A DNA stretch of 64,000 nt, taken from contig NZ_CP026003.1 in NCBI RefSeq assembly GCF_003086795.1, forward strand, positions 1,508,777 to 1,572,776, given 5' to 3'. The notes beneath the pieces were generated by a model. It ran no database searches. It was not told the DNA's origin and was given only the letters and a program-made list of their open reading frames with translations. Position numbers and translations under genes: made by a program. Positions within the stretch are counted from its first letter, which is position 1. Each line of letters begins with the position of its first letter. The stretch comes from Stenotrophomonas sp. SAU14A_NAIMI4_5 (lineage in GTDB: Bacteria; Pseudomonadota; Gammaproteobacteria; Xanthomonadales; Xanthomonadaceae). Below, piece after piece: positions 27,036-36,631 of this stretch.

Positions 27036-29434
27036 GGCGCGGTCTCCGGCATGCATTGCAAGGCGGCCGGGCGCGGCTGCGCGCCGCTGGCCACCACCTG
27101 CGGCTGCTCCGGCACGCGGGAACGGCAATGGCCGTTGCTGGTGGTGACGTACAGCGTGGTGCCGGGGCTGACGTCCTCCAGGTACAGCAGGCCGTCGTAG
27201 CCCACCGTGGCCCGGCGGCCATCCGGCAGCCGGACCTCGCTGCCGGCCTCCAGCGGTTGGCCCTGCAGGTCCTGCAGGATCAGCGTCACCGACGGCCGTG
27301 CGCGCAGCTTGAAGGTCACCCCGGTACCGGCCCGCTGGCGCGGCGTGACCCAGTCCTCGATGCGGTCGGCGCGCATGTCCGCCGGCAGGTCCAGGGTGTC
27401 GATCGAGACGCGGTTGCGCTGCCAGGACAGCAGCGGGCTGACCAGCAGCAGGCCGCGGTCGTCGGTCACGCCGATCAGCCGGTTCTCCAGCCGCACCGGC
27501 ACGCCGCCGACGCCGCTGGTACTGACCACCGCGAAGGCGTCGGAGACTTCGCGCGTGGCGAAGGTATGCCCGTCCATCCACACCAGGCTGCCACTGGCGC
27601 TGGCATAGGCGAAGTTCAGCCCGCCCTGGCGTGATGCGCCGAACGAATAGCGGCCGACGTCGTTGAGGATGCCGACCTCGGCCAGGCCGCCGGTGCCGTC
27701 GTCGCCCTGGCGGACCTGGGCGCGCCAGCCGATGCCGCTGGCGCTGCCATCGCCCGGGACCGGCTGGGTGACATCGGTCACCCAGCTCTGGGTGCCGCCG
27801 TTGCGCTGGCTGGACACGCTGGCCTGGCGGTTGTCGCCCAGGCTGGCGGTCAGTGACAGGTAGATGCTGCGATCCTCGGATGTGTCGAGGTTCTGGTTGA
27901 CCGACAGGTAGGCCGACCAGCGCGGGCTCCAGCTGCGGGACCAGAACAGGCTGGCATAGCGGTTGTCGTCGCCGTCGGGGTAGCGCAGCCGCAGGTAACT
28001 GGCGCTGAGAGTGCCCAGTTTCAACAGGTCCACGCCGACGGTGGCCTGCTCGCTGATGCTGGGTGGCAGGTTGTCCTGCAGTGCGCCCAGGTCGCGGAAA
28101 TCGCCATGGCTGCGCACGCTGCGCAGGTTGAAGTTGAAACGGCGGTTGTTCCAGCTGTAGCCCACCGCCCGTTGCCCGCCCTGCAGGCCCTGGTAGCGGC
28201 TGTGCGCGTAGGCCAGGTTGACCACGCCGGCGCTGCCCAGCTGCCACCAGCCGCCCAGGCCGGCCTCGGCCAGGCCGGCGCCGCCCTCGGCATGGGCCTC
28301 GCCGGTGAAGCGGTCGCTGATGCCGCCGCGCCAGTTGGCGCTGGCCACGGTACGGTCGTCGTAGGCGAAGGAGCGCTCGCCGAACTGCTCGCGCAGCCGG
28401 CCCACGCCCAGCGACCAGTCCGACAGGCCCTTGGCCAGCAGCTGTTGGGTGCCGTAGAAACTGAAGTCCAGGGTCTGCATGCGGCCGAACGCATCGGTCA
28501 CCACCACCTGTGCGCTGCCGGTGCCGCTGATGCCTGGCTGCGCAGCCAGCTGGAACGGGCCGATCGGGACCTGGCCGCTGTATTGGCGCAGGCCGTCCAC
28601 GTAGAGCTCGACGGTGGAGGGGACCACTGCCTGGCCGAGGAACGACGGGGTCGGGGTCAGCACGCGGTAAGGCTGCAGCCCATAGTTGCGGCCGATCTGG
28701 ATGCCGCCCAGACGCACCGGCCGTGACCAGTCGACGAAGCCGCTGTAGAAATCACCCACTTCCAGGGTCAGTGCCTGCTCGGGGAAATCCAGGGTCCAGC
28801 GCGTGTCCAGGCGCACGCTCTCCCCGCGCCAGTGGCGATCCTCGGCCTGCTGGTAGCGGCGGCTGATGGCCGTGTTCTCGAACGTGCCGTCGCCGAGCCC
28901 GAAGATGCGCAGTTCCGAGCCCACGCTGAGGTTGGCCAGATCATCGACGCGGCTGCCGTAGACGTCGTAGTTGAACAGCACGCCGGGTGAGGCCTTGCCG
29001 CTGGGCGCACTCACCTGCGGGCGGCTGAGTACGGTGGTCGGCAGAGTCAGCTGGTCCAGCGGCACGTCCAGTGCGAGGGTCTGCAGGCCAGCGTCATAAC
29101 GCACCACCACGCCGGTGAGCTGGTCCAGGAAGACCGGTGCCTGGCCAGTGGCGTTGAAGCCGAGCTGGCGCAGCACCTCGGGGCTGGCCTGCAGGCGGCC
29201 ACGATTTTCGACGAAGGGCAGCAGCCCGCGCGGCGTGCTGTTCAACAGCACGTCCAGGTACAGGGTCTGGGTGGCGGTGAGCGGGGTCGGCGCCGGCAGG
29301 ATCGCATCGACCGACACCCCGGCGACATCGGCGGCAAACGTTGCTGCGGGAGCGAGGGCTGCACCCAACAGCGCGCTCACCAGGACCTCAGCGAGCCGGT
29401 GGGGGCGATAGCGGTGTCTGCGCGGACTCGCCAT
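27032..29434 (-). CDS. Outer membrane fimbrial usher (archaic chaperone-usher type)
   Basis: An 800-residue outer-membrane pore that polymerises and exports pilins. The signal peptide ends near ATFAA (about residue 35), followed by the N-terminal periplasmic domain (LYLDVLLNSTPRGLLPFVEN). The barrel holds the usual usher blocks: VGDFYSGFVDWSRPVRLGGI, PSTVELYVDGLRQYSGQVPI and GPFQLAAQPGISGTGSAQVV. C-terminal beta domains with DDRGLLLVSPLLSWQRNRVS and GYDGLLYLEDVSPGTTLYV follow. The start overlaps the end of the first chaperone gene by 47 bp. Confidence 0.9.
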   Translation of the reverse strand: MASPRRHRYRPHRLAEVLVSALLGAALAPAATFAADVAGVSVDAILPAPTPLTATQTLYLDVLLNSTPRGLLPFVENRGRLQASPEVLRQLGFNATGQAPVFLDQLTGVVVRYDAGLQTLALDVPLDQLTLPTTVLSRPQVSAPSGKASPGVLFNYDVYGSRVDDLANLSVGSELRIFGLGDGTFENTAISRRYQQAEDRHWRGESVRLDTRWTLDFPEQALTLEVGDFYSGFVDWSRPVRLGGIQIGRNYGLQPYRVLTPTPSFLGQAVVPSTVELYVDGLRQYSGQVPIGPFQLAAQPGISGTGSAQVVVTDAFGRMQTLDFSFYGTQQLLAKGLSDWSLGVGRLREQFGERSFAYDDRTVASANWRGGISDRFTGEAHAEGGAGLAEAGLGGWWQLGSAGVVNLAYAHSRYQGLQGGQRAVGYSWNNRRFNFNLRSVRSHGDFRDLGALQDNLPPSISEQATVGVDLLKLGTLSASYLRLRYPDGDDNRYASLFWSRSWSPRWSAYLSVNQNLDTSEDRSIYLSLTASLGDNRQASVSSQRNGGTQSWVTDVTQPVPGDGSASGIGWRAQVRQGDDGTGGLAEVGILNDVGRYSFGASRQGGLNFAYASASGSLVWMDGHTFATREVSDAFAVVSTSGVGGVPVRLENRLIGVTDDRGLLLVSPLLSWQRNRVSIDTLDLPADMRADRIEDWVTPRQRAGTGVTFKLRARPSVTLILQDLQGQPLEAGSEVRLPDGRRATVGYDGLLYLEDVSPGTTLYVTTSNGHCRSRVPEQPQVVASGAQPRPAALQCMPETAP

Positions 29435-30122
29435 TGAGCTTGGCCGTGATCTGGTCGTTGTCGCGGTCGATCGCCGTGCGTTCCAGTGGCCAGCGCATCA
29501 CCTGGCCGGGCAGCACATAGCCAAGCAGGCCCGGATGGATGATGCGCGGCCGCTTGGCGCTGCCCAGCGCCAGGTCGGCGATCTGCGCATAACTGTTGCC
29601 GCTGTTGCGGATTTCCACTCCGTTTCGGCCATCGCCCAGGCGCACCAGCTGGGCCTGCAGCTGCGGCGCCAGCTTGCCGCCGCCGGGCTGGATGAACACG
29701 GGGATGGAGTAACGGAGGACGAACTGCATGCCTTCGGCGCGGGTGGACAGGTCCGGCACCTCGTCGACGATCAGGCGGTAGTACTGCTGGCTGGCCGGCG
29801 GCTGCGGGTCGGTGCGCATCACCCGGATCAGCTGCTGCTGGCCGGCCGCCATTTCCTGCATTGGCGGGGTGGCCATCAGGTCGGTGGTGGGCAGCAGCTG
29901 CTCCTCGCCGTCCTGCTGGCTCCAGCGGTAGACCCGCACCTGCACCTTCACCGGTGACGCACCACTGTTGGTGAGCCACAGTTCGGCGGCGCGCTGGCGC
30001 GGGTCCATCTGCAGGCTGGTGGGCGCCACCTGCATGCTGGTGGCCGCCGCTGCTGGAGCCGACAGGACGAGGCCGAGCAGCAGCGCCACCCCGGTGGCGA
30101 ACCACGGGTGGGGCAGGGTCAT
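29388..30122 (-). CDS. Fimbrial periplasmic chaperone (PapD-like, Csu type)
   Basis: A 244-residue periplasmic chaperone for donor-strand complementation. Start at ATG 30122 (MTLPHPWFATGVALLLGLVL) gives a good signal peptide ending at PAAAA. A second ATG at 30137 overlaps the pilin stop codon and would add five residues. Two immunoglobulin-like domains are visible. In the first, MQVAPTSLQMDPRQRAAELW is strand A and the hydrophobic FVLRYSIPVFI is the G1 donor strand that completes pilins. The second ends near NGESAQTPL. It lies between pilin and usher, the canonical order. Confidence 0.88.
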   Translation of the reverse strand: MTLPHPWFATGVALLLGLVLSAPAAAATSMQVAPTSLQMDPRQRAAELWLTNSGASPVKVQVRVYRWSQQDGEEQLLPTTDLMATPPMQEMAAGQQQLIRVMRTDPQPPASQQYYRLIVDEVPDLSTRAEGMQFVLRYSIPVFIQPGGGKLAPQLQAQLVRLGDGRNGVEIRNSGNSYAQIADLALGSAKRPRIIHPGLLGYVLPGQVMRWPLERTAIDRDNDQITAKLNGESAQTPLSPPPAR

Positions 30123-30136
30123 CCGATGCCACCCCA

Positions 30137-30664
30137 TTAATAGGTGATCGTGGCGGTGACCGTGTCCAAGTAATTACCGGCCGCGGCGTTGTTGGTACTC
30201 AGGTTGGTGATCTGGCCATACACCTGGTAGGGAACCGCCAGGCCCGTGCCGATGCCGGCCTGGGTATTGGTGCCCGAGGTGGCGCCCCACACCAGGGTGC
30301 GCGCGGCGTCCTGGTACAGCTGGTAGCCGACATAGTTGTTGGCAGTCACCGCAGCATTGGTGTTCTTCATCCGGCGGGTGGTCACGTCATTGGCGGTGCC
30401 CGCGTTGGCGCCAGCATTGAGCGAGATCGTGTACGGGGTCAGTGCCGAGCACTGCGCCGTGACCGAACCCTGGGCCAGGGTGGGGGTGGCGGTGGTCGAC
30501 GCGGCCGTGCCGAAGTCGACGTTGGTGGCCGCGGCTGCGGTAATCGTGCAGGCCTTGGTGACGATCAGGGTGACGTTGAACGTGGTCGTGTCGGCGGCGG
30601 CGGCTGGGCCGGCCAGAGCCAGGGCGAGGGCCCAGGCCAACGGGGAACGTACGGCAGATCGCAT
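30137..30664 (-). CDS. Major fimbrial subunit, spore coat U domain
   Basis: A 175-residue pilin. ATG 30664 (MRSAVRSPLAWALALALAGP) is preceded by a perfect GGAGG eight bases upstream and gives a signal peptide ending at PAAAA. The mature SCPU domain begins DTTTFNVTLIVTKACTITAA, has the Cys pair of this fold, the NNYVGYQLYQDAARTLVWG block shared with the tip subunit, and ends in alternating hydrophobics (TVTATITY). As the first gene with the best ribosome binding site it is expected to be the most abundant product. The family forms thin archaic pili (Csu) used for biofilm attachment. Confidence 0.88.
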   Translation of the reverse strand: MRSAVRSPLAWALALALAGPAAAADTTTFNVTLIVTKACTITAAAATNVDFGTAASTTATPTLAQGSVTAQCSALTPYTISLNAGANAGTANDVTTRRMKNTNAAVTANNYVGYQLYQDAARTLVWGATSGTNTQAGIGTGLAVPYQVYGQITNLSTNNAAAGNYLDTVTATITY

Positions 30665-30903
30665 GGACAACCTCCCTGACCCGAAGGTCTGTTGAACAGG
30701 ACGGTGCGGCACGTTCTGAGCCGCGTTGACGACGGTCCCGTTCAGCCTAGGCCGGGTAAGTGTCTGTATTCAGTGATATTTGCGTCTGACAAAGCGCGGG
30801 GTGGGTCACGTTTTCACGGTCCTTGCCGGATCCGTGCATCGTCAGTACGCCCAGTTGGGTGGCGTTCGTTCAGATTGCGGCCGGATCGGCGATAATGGGT
30901 GCC
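30665..30903. promoter_or_regulatory. Divergent control region between the fimbrial operon and map
   Basis: A 239-bp intergenic region from which both transcripts must start. On the fimbrial side TTGTCA (30787-30792) and AATACA (30765-30770) are separated by 16 bp, a weak promoter candidate. I see no convincing operator palindrome. The AT-richer stretch at about 30755-30790 is the likely core. Confidence 0.35.
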
Positions 30904-31680
30904 ATGAGCGTGAATCTGAAAACCCCGCAGGAAATCGAGGCGATGCGCATCGCCGGCCGCCTGGCCAGCGAAGTGCTCGACATCGTCACCCCCCACGTCA
31001 AGCCCGGTGTCACCACCGAGGAGCTGGACCGCATCTGCCACGACCACATCGTGAACGTGCAGGGCGCCACGCCGGCCAACGTCGGCTACCGCGGCTTCCC
31101 CAAGAGCGTGTGCACCTCGGTCAACAATGTCATCTGCCACGGCATCCCCAGCGAAGGGAAGGTGCTCAAGGACGGCGACATCATCAACATCGACGTCACC
31201 GTCATCAAGGACGGCTGGCACGGCGATACCAGCCGCATGTACTTCGTCGGCACGCCGTCGGTGATGGCCCGCCGCCTGGTCGAAGCCACCTACGAAGCGA
31301 TGTGGCGCGGCATCCGCGCGGTGCGTCCGGGCGCGACCCTGGGCGACATCGGCCATGCCATCCAGAGCTATGCCGAAGGCGAGCGTTTCAGCGTGGTGCG
31401 CGAGTACTGCGGCCACGGCATCGGCAAGGTCTACCACGATGAACCACAGGTGGTGCATTACGGCCGCCCGGGCCAGGGCCTGGTGCTGCAGCCGGGTATG
31501 ACCTTCACCATCGAGCCGATGATCAACGAGGGCACCCGCTACAACAAGGTGCTGCCGGACGGCTGGACCGTGGTGACCAAGGACCGCAAGCTGTCGGCGC
31601 AGTGGGAGCACATGATCGCGGTCACCGAGACCGGCGTGGACGTGCTGACCCTGTCGCCGGGCGAATCGCAGGTCTCCTGA
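30904..31680 (+). CDS. map: Methionine aminopeptidase, type I
   Basis: A 258-residue cytoplasmic enzyme removing the initiator Met from nascent proteins. It starts MSVNLKTPQEIEAMRIAGRL at 30904; an ATG nine bases upstream would add MGA. The dinuclear metal ligands are in place: IDVTVIKDGWHGDTS (Asp pair), GHGIG (His), FTIEPM (Glu) and WEHMIAVTE (Glu). In many gammaproteobacteria map is divergent from rpsB. Here the fimbrial operon lies between them. The next gene, glnD, starts 3 bp after its stop. Confidence 0.97.
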   Translation: MSVNLKTPQEIEAMRIAGRLASEVLDIVTPHVKPGVTTEELDRICHDHIVNVQGATPANVGYRGFPKSVCTSVNNVICHGIPSEGKVLKDGDIINIDVTVIKDGWHGDTSRMYFVGTPSVMARRLVEATYEAMWRGIRAVRPGATLGDIGHAIQSYAEGERFSVVREYCGHGIGKVYHDEPQVVHYGRPGQGLVLQPGMTFTIEPMINEGTRYNKVLPDGWTVVTKDRKLSAQWEHMIAVTETGVDVLTLSPGESQVS

Positions 31681-31682
31681 CG

Positions 31683-34310
31683 ATGCTGCCGGCGGGTTCA
31701 CTGCTGGACGCGCCGGCCGATTCGCTCGAGGATCCCGAATGGGCGTCTGCCGCACGGCAGGCGCTGCAGCAGGCCGATGCGCGCCTGTACCGCCGCTTCG
31801 ACCAGGGCGACAACATCGAGCGCCTGATCGCGCTGCGCGCGCGCGCAGCCGACCACCTGATCCGCCTGGCCTGGCAGCGCTGCGTGCCGGCCGGCAGCGG
31901 GTTGTCGGTGTTCGCGGTGGGTGGCTACGGTCGCGGTGAACTGTTCCCGCGCTCGGACATCGACCTGCTGGTGTTCGGTGATGCGCCTGCGCAGCTGGCC
32001 CATGAGGCCGGACTGTCGCGCCTGTTCGCACTCCTGTGGGACTGCGGCCTGGCGGTCAGCCATGCCGTGCGTTCGGCGGCGCAGTGCCGCGAGGCTGCCG
32101 CCGACCAGACCGTGCTGACCGCACTGATCGAAGCCCGCCCGGTCGTGGCCGACGATGCGGCCCGGCGCGCGCTGCGCGGGGCCATCGACGACCGCGAACT
32201 GTGGCCGGCACGCACCTTCTTCCTGGCCAAGCTGGAAGAGCTGCGCAACCGCCACCAGCGCTTCGGCGATACCGCCGACAACCTGGAGCCGGACCTGAAG
32301 GACGGCCCCGGCGGCCTGCGCGACCTCAACACGCTGGGCTGGATGGCGCTGCGCGCCTTCGGCGTGCGTGACCTGGAAGCGCTGGTCGGACTGGGCCACT
32401 TGGGCGCCGATGAAGCGGCCGCACTGAAGCGCGAGCGCGCGGTGCTGGCACGCCTGCGTTTCGGCCTGCACCTGGTGGCGCGCCGCCCGGAAGAGCGCCT
32501 GCGCTTTGATTACCAGAAGACCCTGGCCGCGCGCCTGGGCTTCGAAGACGACGCCGAGAACCTGGGCGTCGAGAAGATGATGCAGGGCTTCTACCGCGCC
32601 GCCCTGGTGGTGCGGCGGATCAGCGACCGCCTGCTGCAGCGCTTCGAGGAGCAGTTCGACGGCGAGGCGCAGCCGGAACCGTTGACGGTGGGCTTTTCGC
32701 TGCGCCGCGGCTATCTGGCCGCCAACGATGCCGAGTGGCCGTGCGGTGACGTCGGCCAGGTATTCGCCCTGTTCGCAAGCTGGGCCAACAACCCGCAGAT
32801 TCGCGGCCTGCATTCGCTGACCGCACGCGCGCTGGCCGAGGCGCTGCCGCTGCTGCCGGCCTACGACCGCGCCGATGCCAATGCCCGCGAACAGTTCATG
32901 GCCCTGCTGCGCGGCCAGCGTCCGGTCGACACGCTGTCACGCATGGCGCGGCTGGGCGTACTCGGGCAGTGGATTCCCGCCTTCGCCCAGGTCAGCGGGC
33001 GCATGCAGTTCGACCTGTTCCATGTGTACACGGTCGACCAGCACACGCTGATGGTCCTGCGCAACATCGGCCTGTTCGCCAGCAGCCGTGCCGACGAACG
33101 CTTCTCGATCGCCCACGAAGTCTGGCCGCGCCTGCGCAAGCCCGAACTTCTGCTGCTGGCCGGCCTGTTCCATGACATCGCCAAGGGCCGCGGCGGCGAC
33201 CATTCCGAACTGGGGGCGGTGGACGCGCGTGCGTTCTGCCACGCCCATGCGCTGAGCGGCAGCGATACCGAACTGGTGGCCTGGCTGGTGGAGCAGCACC
33301 TGCGCATGTCGGTGACCGCGCAGAAGCAGGACATCGCCGATCCGGTGGTGATCCATCGCTTCGCTACCCTGGTCGGCAGCCGCGACCGCCTGGACTACCT
33401 GTACCTGCTGACCTGCGCCGACATCGCCGGCACCAGCCCCAAGCTGTGGAACGCGTGGAAGGACCGGCTGCTGGCCGATCTGTACTTCGCCACCCGGCGC
33501 GCGCTGCGCGATGGATTGGAGCACCCGATGCCGGCCGCCGAACGCGTGGCCGAGGCGCGCGACAGCGTGCGCGCGCTGGTGCGCGAGCAGGGCTACGACG
33601 ATGCCACCATCGACCGCCAGTTCGCGGTGATGCCCGACGAGGGCTTCATGCGCCTGCGCCCGGAACAGCTGGCCTGGCAGGCCTCGGCGCTGGTACCGAT
33701 CAAGCAGGGCCACACCCTGGTGAAGGTGCGCCGGATCAGCGTGGACGACCCCGCGCTGGAGGTGTTCGTGCACTCGCCCGACCGCGATGGCCTGTTCGCC
33801 GCGATCGTGATGACCCTGGACCGCAAGGGCTACGGCATCCATCGCGCACGCGTGCTGGATGGCCCGTCGGACACCATTTTCGATACCTTCGAAGTGAGCC
33901 CGGCCGACACCTTCGCCGATGGCAGCAGCGCCAACCTGGAAGCCGCACTGCGCGAAGCGCTGGGTGGCGACCTGACCCTGCTGCGCCCGTCGCGACGTGT
34001 GGTGCCCCGCCAGCTGCGCCACTTCCGTTTCGCGCCGCGCATCGAGTTCCGCGATGAACCCGGCGCGACCCGATTCGCCCTGGTCGCCCCCGACCGCCCC
34101 GGCCTGCTGGCCGACGTGGCGTTCGTGCTGCGCAACCAGGGCCTGCGCGTGCATGACGCGCGCATTGCCACGTTCGGCGAACGCGCCGAAGACACCTTCG
34201 TGATCAGTGACGAACACGACCTCCCCCTGACCGAACCCGCCCGGCAGCAGCTGCATGACGCAATGCTGGCCTGCCTGGACCCTGATCGAAACGCCGGAGA
34301 CCCCACCTGA
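31683..34310 (+). CDS. glnD: Bifunctional uridylyltransferase/uridylyl-removing enzyme
   Basis: An 875-residue nitrogen sensor (E. coli 890) that uridylylates PII at low glutamine and removes UMP at high glutamine. Start at ATG 31683 ([20 protein letters not shown]); the frame is open upstream within map. The nucleotidyltransferase motif [15 protein letters not shown] (80-94) includes the catalytic Asp pair. The HD domain shows [17 protein letters not shown] near residue 495. Two ACT domains end the protein ([20 protein letters not shown] and [20 protein letters not shown]). It overlaps dapD by TGATG. Confidence 0.97.
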   Translation: MLPAGSLLDAPADSLEDPEWASAARQALQQADARLYRRFDQGDNIERLIALRARAADHLIRLAWQRCVPAGSGLSVFAVGGYGRGELFPRSDIDLLVFGDAPAQLAHEAGLSRLFALLWDCGLAVSHAVRSAAQCREAAADQTVLTALIEARPVVADDAARRALRGAIDDRELWPARTFFLAKLEELRNRHQRFGDTADNLEPDLKDGPGGLRDLNTLGWMALRAFGVRDLEALVGLGHLGADEAAALKRERAVLARLRFGLHLVARRPEERLRFDYQKTLAARLGFEDDAENLGVEKMMQGFYRAALVVRRISDRLLQRFEEQFDGEAQPEPLTVGFSLRRGYLAANDAEWPCGDVGQVFALFASWANNPQIRGLHSLTARALAEALPLLPAYDRADANAREQFMALLRGQRPVDTLSRMARLGVLGQWIPAFAQVSGRMQFDLFHVYTVDQHTLMVLRNIGLFASSRADERFSIAHEVWPRLRKPELLLLAGLFHDIAKGRGGDHSELGAVDARAFCHAHALSGSDTELVAWLVEQHLRMSVTAQKQDIADPVVIHRFATLVGSRDRLDYLYLLTCADIAGTSPKLWNAWKDRLLADLYFATRRALRDGLEHPMPAAERVAEARDSVRALVREQGYDDATIDRQFAVMPDEGFMRLRPEQLAWQASALVPIKQGHTLVKVRRISVDDPALEVFVHSPDRDGLFAAIVMTLDRKGYGIHRARVLDGPSDTIFDTFEVSPADTFADGSSANLEAALREALGGDLTLLRPSRRVVPRQLRHFRFAPRIEFRDEPGATRFALVAPDRPGLLADVAFVLRNQGLRVHDARIATFGERAEDTFVISDEHDLPLTEPARQQLHDAMLACLDPDRNAGDPT

Positions 34311-35359
34311 TGGCCACCAAGCCCGTGAAAAAGACTGCTGCGACCGCCAAGAGCGCAGCGGCGAAGAAGACTGCCGCACCGAAGAAGGCCGTCCCGGCCA
34401 AGACGCCGGTGAAGAAGGCTGCTGTTGCGAAGAAGCCGGTCGCGAAGAAGGCCCCGGCCAAGAGCGCCGAAGCCGCACGCGCCGAAACCATTGCCCGCAA
34501 GTCGCTGCGCAAGCCGCCGGTGCCGGGTGTGGAAGAACTGAAGTTCGGCATCGAAAGCGCCTTTGAGCGCCGCGCCACGCTGACCCTGCATGAGCTGGAA
34601 GGGTCCACCCGTCCGCTGGTCAACCGCGTGATCGATGGCCTGGAAACCGGTGAATTCCGCGTTGCCGAGCCGGACGGCCACGGTGGCTGGAAGGTCAACG
34701 AGTGGCTGAAGAAGGCCGTGCTGCTGTACTTCCGTGTCAACGACATGGCCGTGGTCGACGCACGCCCGGCGCCGTTCTGGGACAAGGTCGAATCGCGCTT
34801 CGCCGGCTATGACGAAGCGAAGTTCCGTCGCGCTGGCGTGCGCGTGGTGCCGGGTGCGATCGCCCGTCGCGGCACGTACTTCGGCAAGGACGTGGTGCTG
34901 ATGCCGAGCTTCACCAACATCGGCGCCTACGTCGGCGAAGGCACCATGGTCGACACCTGGGCCACCGTCGGTTCCTGCGCGCAGATCGGCCAGCACTGCC
35001 ACCTGTCCGGCGGCGCCGGCATCGGCGGCGTGCTCGAGCCGCTGCAGGCCAGCCCGACCATCATCGAAGACCACTGCTTCATCGGTGCGCGTTCGGAAGT
35101 GGTGGAAGGCGTGGTCGTCGGCCACCACAGCGTGATCGGCATGGGCGTGTTCCTCAGCCAGAGCACCCGCATCTACAACCGCGCCACCGGCGAGATCACC
35201 TACGGCTACATCCCGCCGTACAGCGTGGTGGTGTCCGGCTCGCTGCCGAGCAAGGACGGCACCCACTCGCTGTACTGTGCGGTGATCGTCAAGCAGGTCG
35301 ATGCCAAGACCCGCAGCAAGACCAGCGTGAACGACCTGCTGCGCGGCCTGGCCGACTGA
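34310..35359 (+). CDS. dapD: 2,3,4,5-tetrahydropyridine-2,6-dicarboxylate N-succinyltransferase with basic N-terminal tail
   Basis: A 349-residue protein. The DapD core starts near residue 74 ([15 protein letters not shown]) and matches the usual enzyme of about 274 residues: [33 protein letters not shown] and NIGAYV in a left-handed beta-helix. It succinylates tetrahydrodipicolinate on the way to diaminopimelate and lysine. The first 70 residues are Lys/Ala/Pro only in character ([21 protein letters not shown] repeats), like histone H1 or AlgP tails. No Met occurs between residue 1 and the core, and the ATG is coupled to the glnD stop, so the tail is probably translated. Confidence 0.93.
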   Translation: MATKPVKKTAATAKSAAAKKTAAPKKAVPAKTPVKKAAVAKKPVAKKAPAKSAEAARAETIARKSLRKPPVPGVEELKFGIESAFERRATLTLHELEGSTRPLVNRVIDGLETGEFRVAEPDGHGGWKVNEWLKKAVLLYFRVNDMAVVDARPAPFWDKVESRFAGYDEAKFRRAGVRVVPGAIARRGTYFGKDVVLMPSFTNIGAYVGEGTMVDTWATVGSCAQIGQHCHLSGGAGIGGVLEPLQASPTIIEDHCFIGARSEVVEGVVVGHHSVIGMGVFLSQSTRIYNRATGEITYGYIPPYSVVVSGSLPSKDGTHSLYCAVIVKQVDAKTRSKTSVNDLLRGLAD

Positions 35360-35361
35360 AG

Positions 35362-36228
35362 GTGACTGCGCCGGAGGACCTGGCGCCGTCGGCGATCTAC
35401 CGGCATCCGTCCGACAGCCTGTTCGGACGGGTGCTGCCGCGCCTGTTGCATGCCCCACGGTGGACCCGGCTGCGCCGCGCGCTGTCGCGGCGCTGGCCGA
35501 TGCCCATGCTGGCCAGTGACGTGCGCGATGTGGTCTACGTGAGCTGGTGGGTGGATGTGCGGCACGCGCTGCCGCCGCCCCCCGGCCATCATTACGTCGT
35601 GCATGAAGGGCGCACGCCCTACACGATCCTCAGCTACCGCCACGGCCACTTCGGCCCGCGTGCGGCCGGACCGCTGCGTGCGCTGATGCCCTTGCCACGG
35701 CAGAGCAACTGGCGCTGGTACCTGCGTCGCGACGACGCTCCGCAGGGAGCGCCGGTGGTGCTGTTCGACCGCAACGTGATGGACCAGCTGGCCTTCGTGG
35801 CCGGCGCGCGCGCGTTCAGCGATGCCATGCAGCCGCATCTGTCCACGCGCTTCGAGCATGTGGTGCGCGCCGATGGCGGTGGACACACCCTGATCGAAGG
35901 CGGGCAGGGCAGTGCCCCGGGCCTGCACCTGCAGTGGCGCGCGGCCGAAGGTCCTGCGGCCGATGCATGGGTCACTGCGTTCGGTGGTCGTGACGCCCTA
36001 CTGCGCTTCCTGACCTGCCAGGACGAGGCCATTGCCCGCACCTGCGACCAGCGTTGGGCCAGCACCCGCATCGATCTGCCGGTGGACATCGCCCAGCTGC
36101 AGCCGCTGCAGCTGCAGGGCGAGCTGCATTGCCCGCGCCTGCAGGCGATGGGCGTGGACCTGGCCGAGGGGCTGGCCCTGCGCCTGCCATCGGTGCCGTT
36201 CCGGGTCGTGTCCGAGCGCCTGTTGTGA
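35362..36228 (+). CDS. Conserved hypothetical protein between dapD and the ArsC-like gene
   Basis: A 288-residue protein started at GTG 35362, directly after the dapD stop and following GAAG. No signal peptide or membrane helix. The central block HHYVVHEGRTPYTILSYRHG and RQSNWRWYLRRDD alternates aromatic and charged residues as in beta-barrel DUF2071/acetoacetate-decarboxylase-like folds, but I cannot confirm that family. Codon use looks like its neighbours. The tight junction with dapD suggests co-transcription in the dap operon. The function is unknown. Confidence 0.65.
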   Translation: MTAPEDLAPSAIYRHPSDSLFGRVLPRLLHAPRWTRLRRALSRRWPMPMLASDVRDVVYVSWWVDVRHALPPPPGHHYVVHEGRTPYTILSYRHGHFGPRAAGPLRALMPLPRQSNWRWYLRRDDAPQGAPVVLFDRNVMDQLAFVAGARAFSDAMQPHLSTRFEHVVRADGGGHTLIEGGQGSAPGLHLQWRAAEGPAADAWVTAFGGRDALLRFLTCQDEAIARTCDQRWASTRIDLPVDIAQLQPLQLQGELHCPRLQAMGVDLAEGLALRLPSVPFRVVSERLL

Positions 36229-36259
36229 GATTCTGGCCCTCTGTTTTCCTGCATCACAG

Positions 36260-36631
36260 ATGGCCATGAGCACCACTGTCTACGGTTTGAAGAACTGCGA
36301 TACCTGCAAGAAGGCGACCAAGTGGCTGGACCGCTTCGGCGTGCCGTACACCTTCGTCGACTACCGCGACAACAAACCCAGCCCGGAAACCCTGCTGGAG
36401 TGGGCCGCGCAGCTGGGCGGCCTGGCCGCGATGGTCAACAAGTCGTCCACCACCTGGCGGCAGCTGCCGGACAACCGCAAGGCGGCTGATTCGGATGCCG
36501 AGTGGAAGCTGCTGCTGCGCGAGTACCCGCAGCTGATCAAGCGCCCTGTCGTGGTGACCGCCGACGGCACGGTCAGCCAGGGCTTCAGTGACAACGGCTT
36601 CAAGGCACGCTTCGGCGTGGGTGGCGCGTGA
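36260..36631 (+). CDS. ArsC/Spx-family thioredoxin-fold protein (YffB-like)
   Basis: A 123-residue cytoplasmic protein; ATG 36260 ([20 protein letters not shown]) or 36266 may be used. It has the arsenate-reductase-like thioredoxin fold with a CDTC motif (Cys13 and Cys16) and the block [12 protein letters not shown] (about 96-107). The YffB group commonly precedes dapE in gammaproteobacteria, as here, where its TGA overlaps the dapE GTG. YffB proteins use glutathione rather than arsenate as far as is known, but the role is not settled. This one keeps both Cys residues. Confidence 0.85.
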   Translation: MAMSTTVYGLKNCDTCKKATKWLDRFGVPYTFVDYRDNKPSPETLLEWAAQLGGLAAMVNKSSTTWRQLPDNRKAADSDAEWKLLLREYPQLIKRPVVVTADGTVSQGFSDNGFKARFGVGGA

